From Zoroaster sp. YZ-2022 (taxonomy: Eukaryota > Echinodermata > Asteroidea > Forcipulatida > Zoroasteridae): 64,000 nucleotides of DNA. Both the position numbers and the translations under genes were made by a program. Shown here in pieces: positions 49,714 to 63,700 of the stretch (the first letter of the stretch is position 1; every line of letters starts with the position of its first letter). The notes beneath the pieces were generated by a model that worked only from the letters and a program-made list of their open reading frames with translations, had not been told where the DNA came from and did no database searches. The stretch is taken from NCBI GenBank assembly GCA_029582265.1, contig CM055830.1, forward strand, positions 22,180,163 through 22,244,162, given 5' to 3'.

Positions 49714-52700
49714 GATTGCTACCTCAATAATTCACCTACCACAGTGCTATGGGATACTGGAGCCCAAGTTTCCCTAATCAGTTCACAGTGGCTTAACCAA
49801 CACCTCCCAAATGAACCAGTCCGCCCCCTTTGCGATCTCCTTCAGTCCGAGAGCAACTTGGATCTTCGAGCTGCTAATGACGCCCCAATCCCGTTTGAGG
49901 GCTGGGTTGAATTAGAATTAAGAATGAAGACCCCAAAGATGTGTGCCCCAGTAGTTTTCCCAGCTTTGGTCACTAAAGAGAGGCTTCAACAACCGATTAT
50001 TGGGTACAATGTGATCGAGATGCTTGTCCACCATTCAGGTGAAGATGCCAGCAGTATTCTTGGAGGAGCCATGAGGAACCTCGAGCACACTAGGGCTGCA
50101 AAGTTGGTTCACTTGATCCAGGCTAATGATCCAGAAGAAGTGTGCAGTGTCAAATCTGGGAGGCAGAACATCGTTATTCCCAAACAGAGCAACTTTGGTG
50201 TTCGATGTCGAGCACGGGCTGGCTTGACCGATGGCAGGATAACAGGACTGTTTGAGCCAGATGTCGAACAACAGTGGCCAGAAGGTCTTCAGGTAGAGGA
50301 ATCTGTGGTGAACCTCACTCCAGGTACTGCAACCCCAGTCACGATCCGAGTGACAAACACCACAGACCGAGACATCATATTGAAACGACGTAGTCTACTG
50401 GGCCACATACAACTTGTCAGTTCAGTGTGCCCCATTGAACCCTCGACTCTCAATACGTGGACACCTTCACCTGGGCACAGAGAGACCACAGTTTCAAGCA
50501 TTTCCTCCGAGAAAGAATGAATTCCCCCCGTCAACCTCAGGCATTTGACAACCTCGCAAAAGGCTGCAGCTGAGAAGCTTTTACGAGAGGAGTCAGCAGC
50601 TTTTGCCAAAGATGACTCTGATCTGGGCTGCGTCCACGACCTGAAGATGGAGATACGACTGCGTGATGAGGAACCCGCCCGGAAGACATACATGTCGATG
50701 CCCCGTCCACTGTACCAGGAAGTTCGTACCTATCTGGCAGACCTGATCAGCCGTGACTGGATCCGGTCTTCCTCCACATACTCATCACCAGTGGTGTGTG
50801 TCCGGAAAAAAGATGGAAGCCTCAGACTCTGCGTCGACTACAGAGAGTTAAACCAGAAAACCATCCCCGATCGTCAGCCAATTCCACGAATCAAGGACGT
50901 GTTGGAGAGCCTTGGTGGCAATCACTGGTTTTCTACCCTTGATCAGGGAAAAGCGTACCACCAAGGGTTTATGGCAGAGCAAAATTGCCCACTCAGTCTT
51001 TCATCACACCTTGGGGACTTTACGAATGGGTCAGGATCCCACTTGGGCTGACGAATGCACCAGCAGTTTTCCAGCGGTTTATGGAATCCTGCCTAGATGG
51101 CCTCAATGGCGAAATCACCATGACCTACCTGGACGATGTGTTGGTGTTTAGCGACAACTTTCAAGATCACATTGATCATCTGCGACAGGTCCTTAAGCGT
51201 CTGCAGAAGCATGGTGTAAAGCTAAGGCCCAATAAGTGCGAGCTCTGTCGGAGTGAGGTACGCTACCTCGGTCGACTGGTGTCAGCAGAAGTTCATCGAC
51301 TCGATCCATCTGACATAGCTGCTGTCCAGTCCCTCAGTGAGAAGAGACCAGACACCGTTGGAGATGTAAGGAAGTTGCTGGGACTACTGGGATACTATCG
51401 CAGTTACATCCAGGACTTTTCTCGCATCGCACGACCCTTATACGACCTACTGAAGGTGACACCTAGTGATGATCTGAGTACCCAGAAACCAAAAGCCAAG
51501 GGGAAGCCGAGCCCAAAGACAAAGCCTGGACAGAAGCTATCGAAACAGAAGGTGGATTGGAAGGATCATCATCAACAAATACTGGAGAGGATCCTTGGTT
51601 TCCTAGTGGCACCACCAATCATGACCTTTCCAGACTACAATGAGCCTTTTATAGTCCACACCGATGCATCTAATGATGGACTGGGTGCAGTGCTTTACCA
51701 ACGACAGCAAGGGAAGATGAGAGTCATTGCATATGGATCTCGTACACTCAGTCCGGCTGAGAAAAACTACCATCTTCATTCTGGGAAACTGGAATTTATG
51801 GCACTGAAATGGGCAGTGACAGATAAATTCCGAGACTACCTGTACTACTCATCATCTTTCACCGTTTACACGGACAACAACCCTTTGACGTACATGCTGA
51901 CTTCTGCCCGGTTGAATGCAACAGGGTCATCGGTGGGTGGCAGAGTTGGCAGACTTCAATTTCAACATAAAGTATCGCCCCGGAAAGAGCAATGCAGATG
52001 CTGACACCCTCTCGAGATTGCCACTGGACTTGGAGAACTTCATAGGGAAATGTACAACGGAGGTCTCCCAAGCAGAATTGGAGACCACAGTCAATACCAT
52101 AGAGGCTCGGAGTCAGGGAACAGTCACATGGGCAGCTGCAATTACCACCGATCCTGAGGCGTTAATACCTACCGCATTGCCAGGTAACCAGATGTTCAAC
52201 AAACAGGACATACAGCGAGCGCAGGATGAGGACCAGTGCTTGGCCCGAGTTATTCACTTCCTTCGAAAGAGTCAGCGGCCGAACAAGCGAGAGGTGGCAA
52301 AGGAGCACCCCGATACCATTGCCTTACTGCGTGAATGGGTTAACCTAACGCTGGAAGATAACATCCTGTTTCGAAGGAAGGGCACTCGACACCAGATGAT
52401 CATCCCCTTGAAGCTGCGACAAACAGTTTACAAGGAACTCCATGACAACATGGGACACATTGGTGCTGGGCGCGTCTTGGACCTCGCCAGAAATCGGTTT
52501 TACTGGCCTCACATGCAACGAGATGTCGAACAATATTGTTCCAAAGTCTGCCCTTGCTTGAAAGACAGGAAACCTGCACAGCACACAAGGGAACCCCTGG
52601 GAACAATCATCACGACAGCCCCCTTTGAACTGATCTCCATTGATTTTCTTCACTTGGAACGGAGCAAGGGTGGATTTGAATACATCTTGGTATTAATTGT

Positions 52701-54129
52701 TGACAACTTCACGAGGTTTGCCCAGGCGTATGCGACCCGAGATAAGTCTGGTAAAACCGTAGCCGATAAAATCTTCAATGATTTTGTTCTCCGTTTCGGG
52801 TATCCTCAGCGAATCCATCATGACCAGGGGGGAGAATTTGAAAACAAGCTTTTCAAACGTCTCCAACAACTCTCTGGTATTACACATTCTAGGACGACCC
52901 CATACCATCCGCAGGGCAATGCCCAGTGTGAAAGGCTTAATCGGACCCTCCTAGGGATGTTGAGGACCCTCACTGAAGACCAGAAGTCTAATTGGAAGGA
53001 GTCGCTCCAGAAGGTGGTACACGGGTATAATTGTACTACTAACAGTGCAACGGGGTTCTCACCATTCTTCCTGTTGTATGGACGTTCTCCTCGTCTACCA
53101 ATTGATGTTGCGTTTGGCTTGGACCCCAAAGTTGGTCCAAAAGAAGAAGACCACAATCAGTTTGTGCAGCGGTGGAAAATGCAGATGGAGGAGGCTTACT
53201 CGATTGCAGCACGCCAGGCAGCCAAGTCAACCGAACGGGGAAAGAGGTATCACGACCAGAAGGCCCACAGTACAGTTCTACAACCAGGAGACCGTGTCCT
53301 GATCCGCAATGTTGGACGCTATCCTGGACCAGGGAAACTCCGCTCCTACTGGGAGGACAACGTGTACATTGTTGTTCATAGAAAAGGAGAGAATTCACCA
53401 GTCTATGAAGTGAAGCAAGAAAAGGGTAACCTTAAACATCGCGTAGTACACCGCAATCTCCTTCTTCCATGCAACAGCATGCGAACAGATGCAAATCCCA
53501 AGAAGAGTCTTCCCAAACAACAGAACCGTACCCCAAAGCCAACCCATCGACAAACAGCAAATAAACCCCCGCCCGACGATAAGTGATGACAGTTCAGATG
53601 AAGAAACTGACATAGTAGTCTGCACTCCATCTGGCCCTACACACATCCGAGCGTGAACCAGCCCAAAGTGAACCAGCCCACATTGAATCCTGCAGCAGTC
53701 CCCTTCCCATGGACTGCACCAGAAGTGGCTGACACACCTTCTATTGAGCCACCAGAGTTCAATGCTGGAGCTGGAGATGACCAGAACATTGCTTCAACAG
53801 AACCTGATTCCCTGATAACTGTATCAGACACACCAGAAGTGGGTGGTGAGGACAGTCCCGCAGAACAGCCCCCACAGCCAGAGCCAGAAGCACCCTCCGA
53901 AGGCAGACCTACCAGACAACGACATCCTCCACGAATGTTCGAGTATGCAAGTCTTGGACAACCTTCGACGCAGTGCATGGACCCTCGAGTGGCTGCTGTC
54001 CAGGGTTATTCTGTCCCACCTCAGTGGATCATGCCTATGCAAATGCCTATGACACCGTGGATGAACCCTTATGTTCAGCAGGGTTCACCTATGATGCCAC
54101 TAGTAGGAGATGCCCAGAGAATTAACTAG
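49714..54129 (+). pseudogene. Element A protease-RT-RNase H-integrase, broken
   Basis: Protease (LWDTGAQVSLISSQW, 49747-), then a gypsy linker ending at an in-frame TGA (50518-50520); the same frame continues into RT (SSPVVCVRKKDGSLRLCVD). Frameshift near 50975; RT resumes ([20 protein letters not shown], catalytic YLDD at about 51126) and RNase H ([18 protein letters not shown]). Frameshift near 51925; integrase 51930-53586: [17 protein letters not shown] and CSKVCPC zinc site, [38 protein letters not shown], giving the D,D-35-E triad, then a [18 protein letters not shown] chromo-like C-terminus. An acidic, Pro-rich tail ending near 54129 is in frame with integrase but separated by several stops. 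Confidence 0.88.
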
Positions 54130-54582
54130 AAGGGTTAGATGACACTTGTGATGGAGGACTGCACTCCAACAGAGTAACGAGGATCCAGCCAGCAGCGAAG
54201 TGAAGTCCCTGAAACAGTGTATAGACGGAATTGGTAACATCAACCAGCAGCTACAATGGGAGGACTACCCACCTGACGGATGTGATGTGCACCTGGTCCA
54301 CCGGCAGTGACGTTGCTTCGTTTTCATCCAGTTCGAGTCCATTTCATTCATCTTCCTCCACTGGAAGTTTGAAGACGAGGGGACGTGGAATTAGCTACTC
54401 CATCAGCCCAACCTCCACCTACTTGTCTTGATGAGGAGGAATTATCAAGTCATTATTGAGTTATAAACTCTAGAAATGGACACTCAAAGAACTGTTCCTT
54501 GGATGATAAGGATTTCAGTTAGAGGTTTTGTTCAGAAAATGCTACTTAATGTTGAGGACAACATTTATTTTGCGGGGTAGTG
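54130..54582 (+). other. Element A 3' untranslated region
   Basis: Non-coding stretch between the pol C-terminal tail and the 3' LTR. A purine-rich GCGGGGTAGTG lies just before the LTR and may be a weak polypurine tract. Confidence 0.6.
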
Positions 54583-56074
54583 TGTAGAGATAGCAAAAGT
54601 GACACCCTTCTAAATGTGTATAAATTAAGCACCCCCTTTTAAAATTTGGTTTAGACCCATTCCCCTCATAAGTATATTTACCTATCTTGATAATGGAACA
54701 CCCCAATAGCCAACTAAGCATCAAGATGTGTGGCTTTGAAGGTCATTATATATATTTCCTGTGATGACCACTGACCAACACTTAGAATAAAGCTCTGAGA
54801 AGTTCTATGATTCAACTTCTATTGTTCATCTTTTATTCTTTCCAGGTATGTTACTTTTCATTGTCATTATTACTTTTATTATTTATACAACTGTTGATAT
54901 TGGATAATTTAGTTAGTATTGTTTTGCATTGCTTTAAGATTTTATGAGATTTAGGAGATGCAAAGAAAAGGAAGTTTCAATTCCTTACAGTTCTTTCAAG
55001 GTCTTTACAGTAAATCCTTTAGAATTCTTTGTCTCTTATTTGATCATTGGTCAAGTTTCTCTCAGTTTGTGTTTTAGACTGACAATCAAGTTATTTGATC
55101 AATGTTCCATTTATATTTCCACTTTGCTAAGTATTGTTCCAGTGCTAGGTTTCATAGCATTATTATTTTGATTATTTAGTGGATTATTATTTTGATTATT
55201 TAGTGGATTGTCTCAAGATCTGAGAAGTGTTAGATTTGTATAGTTTTAGTACACATGTAGTTGATTCTTGAAAGTATTCTTTCAAGACTTTTCTGTACAG
55301 CTCCTGTACTAAGGATGCTTGAGTACAGAACAATAAGTTTGATGTGTTAAGTCCACATACAGTACACTGTTAGGTGTGTCCATGTGTGTGGTAGTAAACC
55401 ACCCATGCCTATGTAATGAGTTGGCCAGAGGATTAAGGAAGTTGATTAAGTCCAGCTGGTCAATGCAGTGGGTTGGGTGGAATTGTTTATTGGGTTCATG
55501 AACCCACAGGCAGTGTAGTGTTAGTTAGCTAGACCCAGGATGATCTCCATGGTTACAGGGGTTATGGTCCAGTGATGTTGTTATGTTTTAGAGTAAATCT
55601 GTTTAAAGCCTTGTGAGACCTACAGTAGTCCAGACAAGAACACTTATTTTTATTGTGAATATTTAATGAGGTTGGTTTACACCATTGAGTGTAAGTAAAC
55701 ATAAGAATTAAGCAGGCGCACTGATTTATCTTTGTTTTAGAACAAGTCATTCAGTGACCATAGGATGTTACATGTATCTTCTGTCATTTAAGCCAGGGGA
55801 AAGAAATGCAGTAGAGTTACTTTGTTATACATGTACATGCAGGTTAGCATTTGTCTTTTCATTGGTATTTAATTTAGATTTAAGATTTTATAGAATACCA
55901 TTTGATTATATATATTTCCTGTGATGACCACTGACCAACACTTAGAATAAAGCTCTGAGAAGTTCTATGATTCAACTTCTATTGTTCATCTTTTATTCTT
56001 CCCAGGTCATCGACCATTGAGTTATTAATGTACCCCGTGTAACTACAGTATTCAGCAGTTAGGCGGGTGCAACA
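54583..56074 (+). mobile_element. Element A 3' LTR
   Basis: 1492 bp, nearly identical to 41657-43135; differences include loss of a TCCCCTC word near 54661 and a 23-bp duplication (GATTATTTAGTGGATTATT) near 55168-55213. The internal 100-bp direct repeat is present here too (54746-54847; 55905-56007). Confidence 0.93.
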
Positions 56075-56078
56075 CTAT

Positions 56079-59000
56079 GCCTTTTAGACACCGGCTCCCA
56101 GGTGACCTGTGTATCTGAAGCATTCTATAGGAAGAACCTACATCATCGCCCATTACAGCCCCTTAATAACCTAAAAGTTGTTGGAGCAAGTGGGAAGACG
56201 GTGCCGTACGTAGGGTTTATAGAGGTCAGCTTGTGGTTTTCAGAGAGCACGGCCGGTGTTAGTGAGGAGATGGCTACTCTGGCGCTTGTCACACCTAGCA
56301 GGGACAGGCATGATAGGACACCACTACTTCTGGGTACCAACACGAATGTTATAAAACGGATGATGCAGAGATGCAAGGAACGAGCTGGTCCAGACTTCCT
56401 TCAAAAGTTAGAGGTTAGCTGTGCATGGGCCGGCGCATACCGAGCCATGGATGCAGCCGCATGCATGTCTACATCTGATGATTTCATTTCCTCAGTGCGA
56501 CTCTGTGGTAACGACCAGATTATTGTAAAAAGTGGTGAGTCGGCTACATTACACGGTATCACTATACCAACCCTTTTTATGTTGAAGCCCCCATATTAAT
56601 AGAAGCAGGAGAAGGATGTGTCATGCCAGGTGGTCTAGTCGTCAGGCGCACGCTCTGCACACTCCCGGCAGTTGCTAAGTCCGAAGTGAAGCTACTTGTG
56701 TCAAATGAGGCAAACCACGACATCGTTCTCCCTCCAGGGGTAGTCATCGCTCACACATATGCTGTGGAAGTGGTTGGGCCTATTGCACCAATGAAAAGTC
56801 CTGTGGAGTCGAAACTGCCGAAGGTCAACTGTGAGGCTACAGAGCTAGGGCCACCCACAGACAAGCCTTTGTCATTTAATTTTGAAAATTCCCCCTTGTC
56901 TAATGAAGAGCGGGAGAGGATCACTTGGGGGTTGCAGGGGTATTCATCCATTTTCTCAAGAGACGATATGGATATTGGGTGCACTTCTGCAGTCAAACAT
57001 CACATCCGCCTGTCTGATGACTCTGCATTCCAGGTGAAGTCAAGAGGGATTGCACCAGCAGACTATGCGGATGTTCGGAAACACCTAGCTGACTTGATGG
57101 GGAAGGGGATCATCAGGCCTTCTGAAAGTCAATTCGCCTCACCAATCGTTGTCGTGCGGAAGAATGGGGACGTTCGGCTGTGCATTGACTATCGTCGCCT
57201 CAACAGTCGAACAGTTCGTGACCAGTACACCATGCCGAAAATAGAGGAGGTTCTCCATGCTTTGAATGGAGCAAGGGTTTTCACTTGTCTAGACCTCAAA
57301 TCTGGTTATTACCAGATAGAGCTGGAGGAGGCGGACAAGGCGAAAACGGCATTTTGGTGCCCTCTTGGCTTTTTTGAATTTAACCGAATGCCTCAGGGAA
57401 TCACAAATGCCCCAGCTACTTTCCAAAGATTAATGGAGAAGTGTATGGGCGAACTGAATCTTATGGAGGTAATGGTGTACCTTGATGATCTACTTGTATT
57501 TTCTCGTACAGTTGAAGAACATGAGGAACGGCTGACCAAGGTACTGGACAGGTTGAAGGAATTCGGCTTAAAACTTAACCCTAGCAAATGCCAGTTCTTT
57601 CAGTCGTCTGTCAAGTGTCTTGGTCACGTCGTTTCAAAAGACGGAGTAAGCACTGACCCCGACAAGATCAGCTCTGTTAAGTCATGGCCAACTCCATCAA
57701 ATGCTCGGGAGTTGAAGTCATTTCTTGGATTCGCCGGGTACTACAGCAGATTTGTAGCCAATTATTCTGCGATTGCCCACCCACTTAACCAACTCACCGC
57801 TGGCTGTGACTTGACAAAGCGAAGATTCTCTAAGGGGTGTAAACGGAAAAAGACCCTAGTTCGTAGTGCAACGGAACCATTTGGTAGCCTGTGGATGCCG
57901 GCATGTCAAGCTGTGTTTGAAGACTTAATTGGGAAGTTAACAGCTCCAGTCCTCAGGTTTGTTGATTACAGCTCTCCTTTCTTTCTTCACACGGATGCGA
58001 GCTTGACTGGCCTTGGTGCAGCACTCTACCAAGAGCAAGATGGCAAGATGAAAGTCATTGCTTATGCAAGTCGGGGACTCTCACGCAGCGAACAGAACTA
58101 CCCAGCGCACAAGTTAGAGTTTCTGGCGTTGAAGTGGTCAGTCACTGAGAAGTTTCATGATTACCTTTATGGCAGTCAATTTAAGGTTCTCACCGACAAC
58201 AACCCGCTGACCTATATTCTAACGTCCGCTCGACTTGATGCGACTGGGCAGCGTTTGTTAGCAGCCTTGGCTTATTACGACTTCAGCATACAGTACAGGT
58301 CTGGGAAGAACGCAGATGCCGATGGGTTATCACGACGCCCTCCGGCATTCCCCACTACTGATGCTGAAGCTATGGGAAATGATGAACGAATTCGACAGCT
58401 TCGAGAGAGAGTCCTCGGTGATGTGGACGTCAGACTAGATGAATCAAGTGTGGCAGCAATTTGCCAGTATACGACATGCACCTTGCTTGAAACGCTCACC
58501 GACTCATCTAGTGCAGTACCTGATGTTCTCAATGGAGTCACGTGGCCCGGCCAGGACTCACTCCCAGGCCTAACCACGAATGACTGGATAGACTTGCAAC
58601 AAGCCGACGAGGACATCAGGTACATGACTGAGTGCCTGAAGACAGGAAAACACCCTACTGTGAAGGAACGCAAAGCCCTGACTGATGGACAAAGGTTTCT
58701 CCTCCACCAGAGGGAACACTTAAAACTTTATGATGGGGTTCTGTACCGTGACAGTGCGGGTCATGGGGAACCTCCTAAACGCCAGTTAGTTCTGCCCACG
58801 AGTCAGCGCCACCTTGCCTTTGAGGGGGTGCATGACCAGGTCGGTCACTTAGGGTATGAACGAACCCTTGATCTGGCACGAGCTCATTTCTACTGGCCCA
58901 GGATGGCTGCTGACTTAGAAGAGCAATGCAGGACTTGCCCCGATGTCTCACGTGGAAGAGGAAGATGTTGAGGAGAGCCCCATTAGTCTCCATAAAGACG

Positions 59001-60374
59001 ACGCACCCAATGGAACTAGTTTGCATGGACTTCCTGTCACTTGAGCCTGACGACCGCAATACCAAGGATATCCTAGTGATAACAGATCATTTTACCAGGT
59101 ATGCCCAGGCCTTCCCGACCAAGGATCAGAAGGCGAGGACGGTGGCTAAGGTACTCTGGGAAGAGTTCTTCTTCCACTATGGCTTCCCAGAGCATCTTCA
59201 TTCTGACCAAGGGCATGACTTTGAGGCAAGCCTTATCCAGGAGCTGTGTCAACTTGCTGGGATCCGAAAATCACGCACAACACCATATCATCCACAGGGG
59301 AATGGTCAGGTTGAGCGTTTCAACCAAACACTCATTGGTATGCTTGGCACCTTGGAGGAAGAGAAGTAACACCAGTGGCGTCTCTACGTCAAACCCTTGG
59401 TTCATGCTTATAATTGTACCAAGAATGATGCCACTGGGGTGTCCCCGTATTCACTGATGTTTGGCCGAGAACCCCGCCTGCCGATTGATCTACAATTCGG
59501 TGTTACCAACTACCCCAATAAGGCCACATCTCATCATAAGTATGTTCATGATCTACGTGACAGGCTACAATGCGCTCATCAACTTGCTGCAGCCCAAGCG
59601 GAGAAAGCTGCAAATTACCACAAGGAGAGATATGACAGAAGAGTCCGGGATCAAGCATTATCAGCTGGTGACTGGGTACTGGTGAAGAATGTCGGCCTCA
59701 CTGGTAAGCACAAGTTGGCAAACCGCTGGACAACTGCAACGTACAAGGTCGTGAAGCACATCGGTAATGACATGCCTGTGTACATATAGTACGACCTGAA
59801 GATGGCAGTGGCCGAGACCGCACTCTTCATCGAAACATGCTCCTCCCATGTGGGTTTCTTCCCGATGCCCCTCAGCCATCTCCTTTATTAGATGTTCCTA
59901 AGCCGCGTCCAAGGGCCTCCCCACGACGATCTCTGAGGGGAAATGACCCACTTGATGTACCACAGTGTTGGGGTCACAGCTCAGAGTCAGACCCATCTTT
60001 ACCGGTAGTGGTGATTCAGGGCAGGACTCGCCCAGTGCCAGCCCCAAGGAGATCGATCGGACATGCAAGTTGCAGTGGTGAGAGGCTTTTACCCATTGGA
60101 CCGCTAAATCCAGATGCCCCTGAATTCCACCCAGCTGAACCCCTTACAGGCCATATAACCCCAGATGATGAACCGATGGACTCTGAGGAGGGCATAATGT
60201 CGGACACGACCCCCGATGCAGTTGATGCCCCTGACTAACCACAGGAAGTAGTCCCCATCCCCCTCACAGAGACAAAATCGACTGAGACAGACAGTCCTAC
60301 GTCATCGGAAGAGTCAACCAGTGGAAGTCCCCCAGCTCTAGTAAGACGTCGGAGACCCCTTCGTCAAAGACGAC
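56079..60374 (+). pseudogene. Element C protease-RT-RNase H-integrase, broken
   Basis: 56079-56599: protease (LLDTGSQVTCVSEAFY) and linker; frameshift near 56590. 56623-58971 is a long open frame: RT (SPIVVVRKNGDVRLCIDYRR, catalytic YLDDLLVF at 57478-57501), RNase H ([38 protein letters not shown]) and the integrase HH zinc half (HDQVGHLGYERTL). Frameshift near 58940; 58926-59369 carries CMDFLSLEP, HSDQGHDFEASLI and [18 protein letters not shown], ended by TAA; 59373-59789 continues with SPYSLMFGREPRLPID and GDWVLVKNVGL. Pro-rich C-terminus from 59837, cut by the element D LTR at 60375. The RT/RNase H frame is the best preserved part. Confidence 0.88.
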
Positions 60375-60626
60375 TGTAGTGTTTACATACATGTATGAGC
60401 ACACTGTAATACAATGTAATGTGCACTGTAGGAAGTTCATATGCAAATGTTGTATGCTAATTAGTCGACCTTTGTACAGTGGAAAGTTCTGGTAAATTGT
60501 ATGCCATGTGGGAACTTGTGTGTGAGTGAGGGCACTCGTGGTTTGAACAGCAATAAAGCAACAGAGACAGATTCAATTCGTGGTTTAATTGGTAGTTTTA
60601 ATTCGTGTTTCATACGAAACTCTACA
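60375..60626 (+). mobile_element. Element D 5' LTR
   Basis: TGTAGTGTTTACATACATG to ACGAAACTCTACA, 252 bp, with AATAAA at about 60551. Boundaries follow TG...CA ends and the adjacent primer site; only one LTR is in view. Confidence 0.75.
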
Positions 60627-60701
60627 ATTGGCGACGAGGAAAAACATCATAGAACTATTTGACCAAGTTTGAGATCGTGTCAGATGAGTTAAACGACAGA
60701 A

Positions 60702-63700
60702 ATGGAGCAGAATATTCAGCTGAATGGTGTTGAGAAATTTGACCCACACGGTGATCCAGCACAGTTAAGACAAGCATGGCGGCGTTGGTTACGGGGCTTC
60801 GAATGCTTTGCCACGGGAAAAGGTGTCACATCGCATGGACAAAAACGAGCACTCTTATTGCATTGTGCCGGTCCTGATGTTCAGGATATTTTCTTCTCTC
60901 TGACGGCGGTAGAGGGAACGGACGAATATGATACAGCCATCAAAACCTTGAAAAAGCACTTCGAGGTGAAAGTAAACGTGCCATACGAACGATATGGGTT
61001 CCGCAGCATGGAACAAGCAGCCGGGGAAACAGTGGATCAGTACATTGTGAGGCTACGGCAGAAAGCATTATTGTGCGAATTCGACAAACCAGATGAAGAG
61101 ATCAGGGACCAGGTGATTGCACAGTGTAAGTCACACAAAATACGTACCAAATTGTTGGAGAAAGGCCAGTCATTAACACTTGATAATTTGAGAATGATTG
61201 CAAGTAATGTTGAGCTGACAGAGAAGCAGTCCAAGGATATTGAAACGAGGAAAATGGACACAGGTCCGCACGTAAATACAGTGGGACGACACAAGCCTTC
61301 ACACTATGAGCAAAGAGGGAGGAACGGAGGATATGGCGGGGCGAACGGAAGTGGCAATGGACCACGACAACGTGCCAATCAAGATCAGTCAGGTCAATGT
61401 TTTCGTTGTGGAAAGCGAGGACATTATGCGCGTGATCAGGAGTGTCCAGCCCGAGAGGCAACATGCAACAAATGCGGCAATCGAGGACATTTTGCAGTCG
61501 TTTGCAAGACCAAGAACAAGACGAGCACGTCAAACAGGAGAGATGATCGTGACACGCAAGGAGGCAGACGAGACAAGTCAAAGTGGAAAAAGGGACAGGT
61601 ACATACAGTGCAACAGGAACATGGACATGATGAGGACAGTGATGAGAAAGAATTTGCATTCCATGTAAATGATGATGTAGGCATGACCATGATGGTAGGA
61701 AGTAAGGATGGTCAAGTAGAAGTATTGTTAGGTCAAGGGCAAGATATACCAATTGATGTTATTATAGATAGTGGAGCTTCAGTGAACATCATTGATAAGA
61801 GGTTGTGGGAAAACCTAAAGGAAAGGAAAATTAAGTGTAAATCCGAGAAAAGTAATAAGAAGTTGTATGCTTATGGATCAAAAAATTCCTTGAATGTGAT
61901 TGGTAAATTCACCACGACAGTTAAAGTTCATGACCAAAACAAGACCGGTGTAGAGGCAGACTTCTATGTTGTGGAAGACGAAGGGCCTGCACTCTTGGGT
62001 AAAGATACAAGTAGTGAACTAGGTATGCTCAAGTTGGGGGTAAACCTTGTGGGTGGTGAAGTGACGGATAAATACCCAGAATGTTTTAATGGGGTAGGAA
62101 AGTTGGCAGATTATAAACTCAAGTTACACATTGATGAAGAGGTTATGCCTGTGGCGCAACACATGTATCGGGTACCATATACCTTAAGAGCGAAGGTCAG
62201 TGACAAAATTGATGAATTGGAGTCACAAGGTATAATAGAGAAAGTTAATCACCCAAGCTCATGGGTAAGCCCAGTGATTGTTGTACCTAAACCCAATGGG
62301 GATATTCGACTTTGTGTTGACATGAGACAAGCTAATCAAGCCATTATCAGGGAAAGACATCCTATTCCAACTGTTGATGAGATATTATACAATATGAATG
62401 GTAGTGAAGTTTTCAGTAAGCTGGATATGAAATATGGTTATCACCAGATTGAGCTTGAAAAAGATTCTAGAGAGATAACAACCTTTGTAACTCATAAGGG
62501 ATTGTATAGGTATACAAGGTTAATGTTTGGCATAAGTGCAGCACCAGAGAAATACCAGCAGGTAGTGTCACAGATATTTCATGATTGTGAAGGGGTGCAG
62601 AACATATCAGATGATATTGTTGTACACGGAAAGAGCCAAGCAGAACATGACGAAAGGTTAGAAAAGGTCATGTGCAGGCTGAAAGAGAAGAATTTGACCT
62701 TGAACAAAGCGAAATGCCAGTTCGGGATGTCAAAAATAACATTCATGGGGCATGTAATGTCCAAAAATGGAGTTGAACCAACTGAGGGCCGAGTCAAAGA
62801 TTTGAAAGAGGCAAGATGCCCGAGTAACGTGGCTGAAACCAAGAGTTTTTTGGGACTAGTGAATTTCTCAGCGAGATATATTCCAAACTTAGCCACACTG
62901 GCTGAGCCATTGCGTAGGCTGACCAGAAAAGGTCAAAAGTTCACATGGGGCAAAGAACAACAAGATAGTTTTGATACATTGAAGGAATGCTTAACAAAAG
63001 CTGAGACTTTGGGATATTATCACCTTGATGCCACACGTACACAGCTTGTCACTGATGCAAGTAATGTTGGGTTAGGGGCAGTATTGCTCCAGGAGTATAA
63101 AGGGGAAACTAGAGTAATTAGTTATGCAAGTAGGTCATTGAGTGATGTAGAGAAACGATACTCGACTACAGAAAAAGAAGCACTTGCTGTTGTATGGGCA
63201 TGCGAAAAGTTTGAAATATATCTACAGGGGCTTAATTTTGAATTGATCACTGATCATAAGCCACTAGAGGTGTTGTATGGAACAAGGTCAAAACCAAATG
63301 CAAGAATTGCGAGATGGGTATTAAGATTAATGCCATTCACGTATAAGATTCGATATGCACCAGGGCCACAGAATATTGCAGATGTATTGTCAAGGTTGGT
63401 AAAAACTAATAGAGCAGGCACAACAAATAACCTAGCAAATGAGGCAGAAGAATATGTCAAGTTCGTGGCCGAACAAGCAACGCCAAAAGCCATATCTACC
63501 CGCGAGGTGGAAGAGGCGTCAAAAAATGATGCAGAACTGGAAGAGGTTAGGAAATGTCTAGCCAAAGGTGTTTTTGATAAGTCATGTGTTCAGTATTTTC
63601 CGATAAGGAATGAGTTAAGTTCGATTGGATATTTGATATTGAGAGGAACCAGATTAGTCATACCCCAAAGCTTGCGGAAAAGATGTATAGAATTGGCGCA

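Larger units (their letters stand above)
41657..56074 (+). mobile_element. Element A: Ty3/gypsy retrotransposon with two long LTRs
   Basis: LTRs 41657-43135 and 54583-56074, TG...CA ends, flanked by CTAT on both sides (41653-41656; 56075-56078). Internal gag and pol, split by element B at 44846-49713. Without B the element is about 9.5 kb. The LTR pair is very similar (few substitutions and small indels), implying a recent insertion, yet the frames contain several stops. Confidence 0.93.
39373..60374 (+). mobile_element. Element C: Ty3/gypsy retrotransposon, interrupted by A, truncated by D
   Basis: 5' LTR, primer site, gag (to 41656), protease-RT-RNaseH-integrase (56079-60374). Element A is inserted at a duplicated CTAT. 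Skipping A and one CTAT leaves the C frame open across the junction from the end of gag into the protease DTGS motif. No 3' LTR of C is seen; it should lie beyond element D, outside the window. Confidence 0.82.

Noticed and set aside
61102..61752. 216-residue minus-strand frame
   Set aside because: It is the antisense shadow of the intact element D gag frame, which has zinc knuckles and retroelement motifs.
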